In this document: piece after piece, positions 33,210 through 39,720 of the stretch
Layout: each line of letters starts with the position of its first letter
Numbering within the stretch: position 1 is the first letter of the stretch
Assembly (NCBI GenBank): GCA_015489175.1
Contig: WGAI01000018.1
Location: forward strand, 1-39,720
Length of the DNA stretch: 39,720 nt
DNA from: Caldifarciminota bacterium
GTDB taxonomy: Bacteria; Hydrothermota; Hydrothermia; B15-G9
Direction of reading: 5' to 3'
The notes under the pieces: model-generated
Told to the model about the DNA's origin: nothing
Database searches by the model: none
Seen by the model: the letters and a program-made list of their open reading frames with translations, nothing else
Position numbers and translations under genes: made by a program

Positions 33210-35197
33210 TGTTGACCTCCTTTTTCTAATTTGGTGACATCAACGCGGGCTTTCAGGAATCCGTAAGAGCTAAAGGTCAGTTTGCTATCCCTGAAAAGAG
33301 CTGCTCTGTGTATCGCGGGCCAGATCACATTTGCATAGACTTTGTTGGCATGTGTCAGGAATTGGAGGAATGAGCTGTCCGCCGCTATCGTGTCCACAAA
33401 TGCCGTGTCCCTTATCGGGATTCCGAGGCTGTCAGTCGGTGCGGGTGGGAACCTGTTGACTGTCAGTATGGCAGAGTCGCCGCTTGTCGTGTCGAGCAAC
33501 ACGATGTTGAATTTTGAAAAGCCGAACGGGAACCTGTTCCGTATGCGCAAAATAACGGAAACCTCTTTGAGTAGAGAAGAATCAATAAGGGCTCTCAAGA
33601 AGTCATCGTTGAGTGAGAGGTCATAGGTGTCGGTGTAAGCCGTATCCGCTCCTATCGAGAATATGAATGGGACATTTATCGAGAAGTTGCCGCCAATGAA
33701 TGAGTTACTGTAAATTGCACCATTGCCGTCTATCTGAGCGATGCCTCCAAACGCCACAGATGTAGGATGAAAGTTTATGAGCGGTGCCGCATCTATGGAG
33801 ATCGATGTCGTCTCAGGATTGTATGGAGTGCCCGGCCTGAGCGTGATCGGTGATATCGGCAGGACGAGCGAATCTCCATCATCGTTGAATCCCACCACAT
33901 GCAGGCTAAATGCCGGTGAAAACCGTATCCCGTTCACTATGTTTAGCCTCAGAAGTGCGGAGCTTATGTTGAAATTCTCCGGTAAATCAACATTCCCGAT
34001 TGTGATCGTGTCTCCCTTTATTGTGTCTATGTAAGGTTCTGAAAATGTAATAGCTGCCCTATCGAACTGGGCGCCTGTCAGATCGAGTGCTATCCCCAAA
34101 CTGTCACTTGGACTAAGCACAACGACGCTGTCACCCGGGATTTGGGCATCTACGGATAAAGCCACCGACACCGCATTTGAATCTGGATGTATTCGAACAT
34201 AGGGATGAGTTGAGAGTTCTATTGGAAAGTCTGTAACTCCGTTCGGGCGGATATTCAGAATCGTGTCCATGTTGAATTCCGGTATATGCATGTTGGAAAG
34301 GATATTAAATCCGAGAGAATTGAACACATGGATTGCCAAAAGTCCGTTTGAAAACGCTACTGTGTCCACCAATATGCCGTGCTCGATGTCAAATGTTTTT
34401 TGAGAGCTGTCCTGTCCATGCAACCGCCCGCCTGATATGGCTATACTGTCAACTCGGAGAGAGTCGAACGAAAACACAATGACCAGAGAATCATCTCTCC
34501 TTATCCAGACTGAATCCCCCGGACTTCCCGATGAAGAAAGCTCGATCCTGTAAGTGGTTATCGAATCCACCCATACATTTGACAGGCGGATAATCGTATC
34601 CTGCTCGCCACCAAACGGGATGTTATTAAATCGGAGGTTCAAGATGTTCTCATTTCTGGAGTTGTTTAGAGCGATGTTCAGGGTATCTATGGTGAGTGGA
34701 ACGAAATTCCTTATCGCTACATAGATCTTGCCTCTTCTGATGCTTGTCCAATGCACGCCCTGCACTGTATCGGTTGTCGATACAGTGTTGTGGAAAGGTG
34801 GAATTACGCCATAACCTGAATCTGGCAATAGCGGGCGGAATGCCGGAGGCACAAGGTCGAAGAGAGTGATGCTCGTGGTTGTGGTGTCAATATCTATCAC
34901 GAAGAAATCATGCAGGTTTATGGCAAAGGTATCGTGAACTTCCGGCAGGTCAAGTATGCTTTGAAGGGTCTCAGGGGGAAATGTATCAGAAAAGTCAAGT
35001 GTCAGGATACCAAGCGAGTCGTAACTTATTCCAAATGTAGAATCGAAATTAAATTTCAGGCTATCGAACAACAGGGAATCCCTTATCAGTGGAGTTGCAA
35101 GTTGTATATCCCAGTTTGTTGGCCCTTCAGGCTTTTCGAGGCAGCCTGCCACAAATAAAACGAAAATCAGTGAACTAACTGCCCACCACTTTCTCAT
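33206..35197 (-). CDS. Large lipoprotein of unknown function, partner of the barrel protein
   Basis: A 663-residue protein with an N-terminal signal and lipobox LFVAGC, so the mature protein should be lipidated at the cysteine. The mature part is rich in Asp, Thr, Ser and beta-type segments (DTFAINLHDFFVIDID, TIDTLNIALNNS), suggesting stacked beta-sandwich domains at the cell surface or in the periplasm. No catalytic motif is seen. A GTG at 35206 is an alternative start, but the ATG at 35197 has GGAGG eight bases ahead and is preferred. It overlaps the barrel gene by four bases and lies downstream of the flippase-like gene with a 48-base gap. Confidence 0.8.
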   Translation of the reverse strand: MRKWWAVSSLIFVLFVAGCLEKPEGPTNWDIQLATPLIRDSLLFDSLKFNFDSTFGISYDSLGILTLDFSDTFPPETLQSILDLPEVHDTFAINLHDFFVIDIDTTTTSITLFDLVPPAFRPLLPDSGYGVIPPFHNTVSTTDTVQGVHWTSIRRGKIYVAIRNFVPLTIDTLNIALNNSRNENILNLRFNNIPFGGEQDTIIRLSNVWVDSITTYRIELSSSGSPGDSVWIRRDDSLVIVFSFDSLRVDSIAISGGRLHGQDSSQKTFDIEHGILVDTVAFSNGLLAIHVFNSLGFNILSNMHIPEFNMDTILNIRPNGVTDFPIELSTHPYVRIHPDSNAVSVALSVDAQIPGDSVVVLSPSDSLGIALDLTGAQFDRAAITFSEPYIDTIKGDTITIGNVDLPENFNISSALLRLNIVNGIRFSPAFSLHVVGFNDDGDSLVLPISPITLRPGTPYNPETTSISIDAAPLINFHPTSVAFGGIAQIDGNGAIYSNSFIGGNFSINVPFIFSIGADTAYTDTYDLSLNDDFLRALIDSSLLKEVSVILRIRNRFPFGFSKFNIVLLDTTSGDSAILTVNRFPPAPTDSLGIPIRDTAFVDTIAADSSFLQFLTHANKVYANVIWPAIHRAALFRDSKLTFSSYGFLKARVDVTKLEKGGQQ

Positions 35198-35245
35198 CAG
35201 CCTCACCTCCTATAAGCCGCAAAAATGATTGGTTAAACATTTATG

Positions 35246-36235
35246 TTATCCCTTCTCTTTGAGCGCTTCAAGCGTCAGGGATTTACGGAAAAATACTATT
35301 CCTCCTAAAATCGCTCCTATGTAGAATGTAAACACCCTTATGAGAATCACGAAAATGCCGATGGCGTAAGTAGGGCATACAGTTGAAAACAATGCAGCAG
35401 CCACCGTCTCAGCAATCCCTACACCGCCGGGCGTCGGCGTGTATAGCAAACTGCTATACATCAGGATAAGAGCCGCTGCCGATTTCAATGGTTGCGGAGG
35501 AAATCCCATCCCGTAAAGGGTAAGCGGGGCTATTGAAGCCAGCAGGAGTATTGAAACGAGGTAAGAAAGCACCGCCAAAACCGTTCTAAACACATCTTTT
35601 GCGTCGAGGAGGACCCTGATGCCTTCCTGGAGATTTTTTAGCTCTGTGAACACGAAAGCCCTCACTTTTGACCATTTTGATGGAACAAGCCTGATTAGGA
35701 GATCGGGACGGCGCACGAATAAAATGTATAGGACGATAGCTATACTCCCAGTTACCATCAGATATCCGAAGAGCAGCTTTACCACGAAGTTAGACGAAAT
35801 TCCGAGTATCGCAAAGATGAAGGGCAACAATGGCACTACGACGAGGTAATAGAGCACGCCGCGCGCCATTATGACAGCCGTCGCTTTCCCTACATCCATG
35901 CCTTCTTCGTGTAACATGTATATCTGCATTGGGATGCCGCTTATCTGGAAAGGGGTTACTGCTGACAGGAAAAGCCCCACAAGCACAACCTCAAACCCTT
36001 TTATGGGCGAAATTTTATGACCAAGTAACCTTGCAATTACCGATATGCCAAATCCATCGGCAAATCTATAAGCAAACCATACAAAAACTATGAACAAAAA
36101 GAGCTCCGGATTGAAATTTTCAAGGAGTTCGATCGTCCTTTTGTCTATTGTCAGCAGCAGCAACCCTACGGAAACAATGGTAAAAGAAAGGATTGCTATC
36201 TGGATACCTCTTTTGATTCGCTTGTCTAATTTCAT
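35246..36235 (-). CDS. Flippase-like membrane protein, lysylphosphatidylglycerol synthase TM-region family
   Basis: A 329-residue polytopic inner-membrane protein of the LPG_synthase_TM/UPF0104 (TIGR00374) type. About eight hydrophobic helices are seen. The signatures are VGLFLSAVTPFQISGIPMQIYML near residue 95 and the C-terminal half YSSLLYTPTPGGVGIAETVAAALF, which carries the 'TPTPGGVGxxE' family motif. There is no soluble C-terminal lysyl-transferase domain, so lysinylation of lipids is not implied; a lipid flipping or lipid-modifying role is typical of such stand-alone forms. The ATG at 36235 has no Shine-Dalgarno: CACCCCC precedes it, and the promoter -10 ends nine bases upstream, hinting at a nearly leaderless mRNA. 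Confidence 0.9.
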   Translation of the reverse strand: MKLDKRIKRGIQIAILSFTIVSVGLLLLTIDKRTIELLENFNPELFLFIVFVWFAYRFADGFGISVIARLLGHKISPIKGFEVVLVGLFLSAVTPFQISGIPMQIYMLHEEGMDVGKATAVIMARGVLYYLVVVPLLPFIFAILGISSNFVVKLLFGYLMVTGSIAIVLYILFVRRPDLLIRLVPSKWSKVRAFVFTELKNLQEGIRVLLDAKDVFRTVLAVLSYLVSILLLASIAPLTLYGMGFPPQPLKSAAALILMYSSLLYTPTPGGVGIAETVAAALFSTVCPTYAIGIFVILIRVFTFYIGAILGGIVFFRKSLTLEALKEKG

Positions 36236-36244
36236 GGGGGTGCA

Positions 36245-36274
36245 ATTATTCAGCAGGCATAACAGGCAAGTCAA
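36245..36274 (-). promoter_or_regulatory. Promoter of the flippase-like gene, very close to the start codon
   Basis: On the minus strand TTGACT (36269-36274) and AATAAT (36245-36250) are 18 bases apart. The -10 ends nine bases before the ATG, so transcription should start within about two to four bases of it. Confidence 0.55.
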
Positions 36275-36432
36275 AGGAACGGATATGAGGCATAGACATT
36301 TTGCTTTTAATCAGCGGTTTTGGACGGAGTTGATCTGGATTTAGAGAATTTCTATTTATCCTTCTAATTATCAGGGAGATTGGGTATGCGAAAATTATAG
36401 CACCATCGCCCCCCAAAAATCCACAACGATTG

Positions 36433-36461
36433 TTGACGAAAATGGAATTAGCGGTTAACCT
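36433..36461 (+). promoter_or_regulatory. Promoter of the BadF/GlcNAc-kinase-like gene, very close to the start codon
   Basis: TTGACG (36433-36438) and TAACCT (36456-36461) are separated by 17 bases. The ATG chosen for the gene is ten bases after the -10, leaving a leader of about three bases. The upstream in-frame codons (36430, 36442) fall inside the promoter. A weaker pair TTGATC/TATTTA with 17 bases lies at 36330-36358. Confidence 0.5.
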
Positions 36462-36471
36462 ATGGGCACCT

Positions 36472-37392
36472 ATGTGGATACTTGGAATTGATATTGGTGG
36501 CTCAAAAATTGAGGTGGTATTATCTCAGGGCGATAGAGTGGTCTCGACCTACCGAACCGATGGCATCAACCGCCAGATAGCCGGTGAGGAGATGCTCGCC
36601 GCAAAGCTTTCAGAGGTTGTCGGCCATGTCCTCCACAATCACGGTCTTGTTCGTGCCGATGTCCTTGTAGCGGGCGGCGCCGGGCTTGGCCGAGCCAGAG
36701 AGCAGCACAGTCTGGAACATATCCTTAAATCTCACGGCCTTGCCGATAGGATTATCGTAAGGAGTGACGCTGAGATCGCATTGTGGGGGGCGCTTTCCGG
36801 TTTGCCGGGCGCCGTGACTATAGCTGGCACAGGCTCCATTGTTTATGGCCGAAATGAGAAGGGGAAGGTTTATCGTGCTGGTGGTTACGGTTATGTGATA
36901 GGCGATGATGGGAGCGGGTTCTGGATAGGTCGAGCTGGGCTCAGGGCGGCTATCGCTGCCGCTGAGGGATGGGGTGAGCCAACAGTATTGAAAGATCTTG
37001 TTCTTAAAAGATTTAGTGCAAGACAAATAGAGGACATAATACCCAAAATCTACGACGGCTCGCCTCAGAAAAATGTTGCTGAGTTCGCCCTGACGGTCAT
37101 CCAGACGGCAGAAAACGGCGATGATGTGGCAAAACGAATCGTGCTGGAAGCGGCAAAACGACTTGCTATCGTGTCAGTTAGCCTCCTTAACAGGTTGAAA
37201 TTGAAAGGCCAGAAAAGACTGCGATTATCCGGAAGCGTGTTCAGAAACAGCACCTATCGAGAGCATTTTGAATCCATAGTCCGAAAGGAATGTCCCGATA
37301 TAGACATCGGAGTTGCAGAGCATAGCCCTTCCTATGGCGCTATCCTCCTTGGGCTGAGCCATGTCCACGAGAAAGAGAAGCACAAAGTCTAA
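36472..37392 (+). CDS. BadF/BadG-type ATPase, N-acetylglucosamine-kinase-like
   Basis: A 306-residue protein of the ASKHA superfamily. The opening WILGIDIGGSK is the phosphate-1 motif. ITIAGTGSIVYG and the GYVIGDDGSGFWIGR segment are typical of BadF/GlcNAc kinases, as is the later adenosine loop (RLRLSGSVFRN). It probably phosphorylates an amino sugar such as GlcNAc, perhaps in cell-wall recycling, but the substrate is not fixed by the sequence. The start is the ATG at 36472 because the family begins there; upstream in-frame codons lie inside the promoter. There is no Shine-Dalgarno. The 3' end overlaps topA by 32 bases, so the two are co-transcribed. Confidence 0.88.
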   Translation: MWILGIDIGGSKIEVVLSQGDRVVSTYRTDGINRQIAGEEMLAAKLSEVVGHVLHNHGLVRADVLVAGGAGLGRAREQHSLEHILKSHGLADRIIVRSDAEIALWGALSGLPGAVTIAGTGSIVYGRNEKGKVYRAGGYGYVIGDDGSGFWIGRAGLRAAIAAAEGWGEPTVLKDLVLKRFSARQIEDIIPKIYDGSPQKNVAEFALTVIQTAENGDDVAKRIVLEAAKRLAIVSVSLLNRLKLKGQKRLRLSGSVFRNSTYREHFESIVRKECPDIDIGVAEHSPSYGAILLGLSHVHEKEKHKV

Positions 37393-39511
37393 ATCCGGCA
37401 CATCCAAGAAGACCACATCCCGTAAGAAACTGCTGATAGTGGAGTCTCCTACAAAGGCTAAGACCATCAAAAAATATCTTGGCCGCAATTTTGAAGTCAT
37501 CGCTTCCAAAGGCCATGTTAAGGATCTTCCCAAAAGTCGGCTTGGGGTTGACATCGACAACGATTTCGAGCCGCACTACATCACAATAAAAGGCAAGAGC
37601 GAGGTCTTAAAAAAGCTGAAGCAGCGTGCCGTTAAGTCTTCGGAGGTTTATATCGGCAGCGACCCTGACCGTGAAGGTGAAGCCATCGCATATCATGTGG
37701 CACAGGAGATAAAAAAAGTCGGTCAGGATAACATCAAGCGCGTCTTGTTCTACGAGATAACGAAGGATGCCGTCAAAAAGGCCATTAAAGAGCCTCAGGA
37801 GATCGACATGCGCAAGGTCGAGGCGCAGATCGCTCGCCGCATACTCGACCGACTTGTCGGATACAAGATAAGCCCGTTGCTGTGGAAGAGCGTTCGGAAG
37901 GGGTTGTCCGCAGGCCGGGTTCAGACCGTGGCCTTGAGGCTTCTTGTAGAGCGCGAGAAAGAGATTCAGGCGTTCAAACCGCAAAAATACTGGAAGCTCT
38001 TTGTTTATTTCGAGAAGGACGGCATCATCTTCAAAGCTCAACTGCCGGACAAGATAGAAGACGAGAAAGAGGCCAGAAAACTTGAGCAGATGGCAAAGAA
38101 CGGTGTTTTCGAGGTCGTAAGCTTTAACAAAAGCAAAAAGCACATCTCTCCGCCCCCACCTTTTAAAACTTCCACCATGCAGCAGGACGCTGCGAACGAA
38201 CTCGGTTACTCGTCCCGACAGACTATGCGCATCGCACAGCAGCTTTACGAGGGTGTTGAGCTTCAGGATGGCAACATGATTGGACTTATCACCTACATGC
38301 GGACGGATTCCGTCCGCATGGCTGATAAGGCGATTGAACAGGCGCGCAAATTGATAAAACAGGCTTTTGGCGAACCATATATCCCGCCGAGACCTCACAA
38401 GTTCAAAGACAAATCTTCGGCGGTTCAGGGAGCACATGAGGCGATCAGGCCGACGAATTTCGAGATAACCCCTGACTCGCTGCCTCCCTCAATCGAGAAG
38501 CACCTTTCGAGACTGTATTCGCTCATCTGGAGGCGAGCGCTGGCCTCCCAGATGAAGGAGGCTGAAGTTGAGGTTAAGAACCTGAAACTCAAGCACGACA
38601 AAATAACGCTGACCGCCGAAGGCAAGAAGATTCTGTTTGACGGGTTTTACCGCATTTACGGCCGCAAGCCGCAGGATATCGATTTGCCTGAGTTCAGCCC
38701 GGGTGAGAAGCTCAGACCAATCAAGGTTGAGCTTGAGGAGCGGGAAACTGAGCCACCGAAACGCTACACCGAAGCAAGTCTGATCAGGGCGCTCGAAGCC
38801 AAAGGCATCGGCAGGCCATCCACTTATGCGCCCACGATCGCCACACTATTTGACCGCGAATATGTGGTCAAGGAAGGGAAGGCGTTGAAACCCACAGAGC
38901 TCGGCATGCTTGTCGCTGACCTTTTGATTCCGAGGTTCCCTGAGCTGTTCGATGTCGGCTTCACCGCAAAAATGGAGGAAGAGCTTGACAAGATCGAAGA
39001 GGGCCAGAAAACCAGATTGCAGCTTCTCAAAGAATTTTATGAGAGGTTCAGCGAAGAGTTAGAAAAGGTCGAGTCGCAAATAGATGAGATGCGGCAGCAA
39101 AGCGTTCAGGTGCTGGACGAGAAATGCCCGATTTGTGGACGCCCGCTTGTCGTCAGGTGGGGTAGATACGGGAAGTTTATCGCCTGTTCCGGTTATCCTG
39201 AATGCAAATACACCCGCCCAATATTTGATGTGGTCGAGGGCGTGAAATGTCCTAAATGCGGGTCTGACATAATCAGGCGGCGGAGCAAGAAGGGACGCAT
39301 TTACTACGCATGCTCAAACCCAAAGTGCGATTTTTATCTCTTTCAGGAACCTGTTGGCGTGAAATGCCCCAAATGCGGGTATCCTCTCATGGTAAAGGTC
39401 AGAAAGGGCAGGGGCAAAAACAGCAAGTTTATACTCAGGTGTCCTCAATGTGGATATGAGATGGATATGCCCGAGGATGTTGAGGCCGCTAAATCGGAAA
39501 AGAAGAAGTGA
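37361..39511 (+). CDS. topA: DNA topoisomerase I
   Basis: Type IA enzyme that relaxes negative supercoils. The 716-residue protein has a basic tail (1-22), the TOPRIM domain (LLIVESPTKAKTIKKYLG, then GSDPDREGEAIAYH), and the active-site tyrosine, Tyr312, in LITYMRTDSVRM. The C-terminal part has three zinc-ribbon motifs with four cysteines each: CPIC...CSGYPEC, CPKC...CSNPKC and CPKC...CPQC. The start ATG is inside the preceding gene's end and has only a weak local Shine-Dalgarno, so it probably relies on reading from the upstream gene. With gyrB in the same window, both enzymes that set supercoiling are present, but in different operons. Confidence 0.97.
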   Translation: MSTRKRSTKSKSGTSKKTTSRKKLLIVESPTKAKTIKKYLGRNFEVIASKGHVKDLPKSRLGVDIDNDFEPHYITIKGKSEVLKKLKQRAVKSSEVYIGSDPDREGEAIAYHVAQEIKKVGQDNIKRVLFYEITKDAVKKAIKEPQEIDMRKVEAQIARRILDRLVGYKISPLLWKSVRKGLSAGRVQTVALRLLVEREKEIQAFKPQKYWKLFVYFEKDGIIFKAQLPDKIEDEKEARKLEQMAKNGVFEVVSFNKSKKHISPPPPFKTSTMQQDAANELGYSSRQTMRIAQQLYEGVELQDGNMIGLITYMRTDSVRMADKAIEQARKLIKQAFGEPYIPPRPHKFKDKSSAVQGAHEAIRPTNFEITPDSLPPSIEKHLSRLYSLIWRRALASQMKEAEVEVKNLKLKHDKITLTAEGKKILFDGFYRIYGRKPQDIDLPEFSPGEKLRPIKVELEERETEPPKRYTEASLIRALEAKGIGRPSTYAPTIATLFDREYVVKEGKALKPTELGMLVADLLIPRFPELFDVGFTAKMEEELDKIEEGQKTRLQLLKEFYERFSEELEKVESQIDEMRQQSVQVLDEKCPICGRPLVVRWGRYGKFIACSGYPECKYTRPIFDVVEGVKCPKCGSDIIRRRSKKGRIYYACSNPKCDFYLFQEPVGVKCPKCGYPLMVKVRKGRGKNSKFILRCPQCGYEMDMPEDVEAAKSEKKK

Positions 39512-39720
39512 TCACCATCTGAATTCCAGTTCAATGCCCGTTCCAAACTCGCCGCTCCGCTCACGCTCAGCGTAAACCGCTATGTTCCTCCTGAGGAAAT
39601 ACTTGATCTGAACCGTGAAATGATCCACGGCGCGCGGGTCGTAGCTGTATCTGAACAACATGTTCGGCGATGGTCGGAACCCCACGGTAAAGCTGGTGTA
39701 ATTTCCGCTCCACGGGTCAG
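39512..39720 (-). CDS. C-terminus of a TamB-like or other outer-membrane beta-barrel protein, cut by the window edge
   Basis: The minus strand carries an open frame from the window's right edge to a TGA at 39512, giving 68 residues. The end reads as alternating beta strands (MLFRYSYDPRAVDHF, VQIKYFLRRNIAVYAERE, GTGIELEFRW) and finishes in an aromatic residue, as in proteins inserted in the outer membrane. The spacing 'KYxLxRNIxVxAExExxGxFGxGIELEFRW' resembles the C-terminus of TamB (DUF490), although the stretch is too short to be sure. Its stop directly abuts the topA stop. Confidence 0.55.
   Translation of the reverse strand, partial: DPWSGNYTSFTVGFRPSPNMLFRYSYDPRAVDHFTVQIKYFLRRNIAVYAERERSGEFGTGIELEFRW

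Noticed and set aside
35246-36235. Calling the flippase-like protein MprF (lysyl-phosphatidylglycerol synthase)
   Set aside because: It has only the membrane part. The soluble lysyl-transferase domain is absent, so lipid lysinylation is not supported.
36462-36491. A nine-codon frame starting at an ATG between the BadF-type gene's -10 and its start
   Set aside because: Too short, it has no Shine-Dalgarno and ends at once. It is more likely an accident of the promoter region than a leader peptide.

Overview
The window looks like a chromosomal stretch from a Gram-negative-type (diderm) bacterium, probably an uncultured or thinly sampled lineage. The diderm reading rests on an outer-membrane beta-barrel protein (31824..33209), a lipobox lipoprotein translationally coupled to it (33206..35197), and the C-terminus of a TamB-like or other barrel protein with a terminal aromatic residue at the right edge. 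Proteins are rich in Glu, Lys and Arg, many genes overlap or nearly touch, and most starts have a strong GGAGG-type Shine-Dalgarno. The protein flavour (DUF5723-like barrel with a large lipoprotein, DUF3467, a PgsW-like protein) suggests a relative of the FCB or WOR-3-like lineages; this is inference and not a taxonomic call. I see no insertion sequence, prophage, CRISPR array or integrase.

Layout, left to right. An unknown partial gene and folD lie on the minus strand. Next comes a tight plus-strand operon rimP-nusA-infB-ylxP-ptsH-ptsI-membrane protein (1337..8346), joining transcription and translation factors to the general PTS phosphotransfer proteins. Convergent to it are a YjbQ-family gene and a long radical SAM gene (8347..11252). 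Divergent from the radical SAM gene is ferredoxin / BFD-type 2Fe-2S protein / udk / murJ (11384..14276). A minus-strand tRNA-Lys shares a bidirectional promoter region with rpmA, which leads a run of lipoprotein, double-domain amidase and GNAT acetyltransferase (14452..18223). Two tandem paralogous beta-propeller genes follow (18581..20182) and end at a strong hairpin facing lysS.

The minus-strand pair lysS and a 592-residue protein with five exact 77-residue repeats is divergent from dciA-gyrB-PgsW-like (23852..27131). A minus-strand operon of an AIR-synthase/HypE-like protein, DUF3467 and a class-I glutamine-amidotransferase-fold hydrolase (27140..29153) is divergent from an alkaline-phosphatase-superfamily gene and a Cys/Met-metabolism PLP enzyme (29318..31815). 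The barrel/lipoprotein pair and a flippase-like membrane protein are on the minus strand (31824..36235), divergent from a BadF/GlcNAc-kinase-like gene overlapping topA (36472..39511). The window ends in the partial barrel gene.

Most genes serve information processing (rimP, nusA, infB, rpmA, lysS, tRNA-Lys, dciA, gyrB, topA) or envelope building (murJ, amidase, barrel, lipoproteins, flippase-like protein, TamB-like). The most distinctive features are a catalytically dead second amidase domain, the perfectly periodic DUF349-like protein, an orphan ferredoxin/BFD pair lacking its flavoprotein, ptsHI inside the nusA-infB operon, a PgsW-like protein without pgsBC, and three promoters close enough to their start codons to imply leaderless mRNAs.
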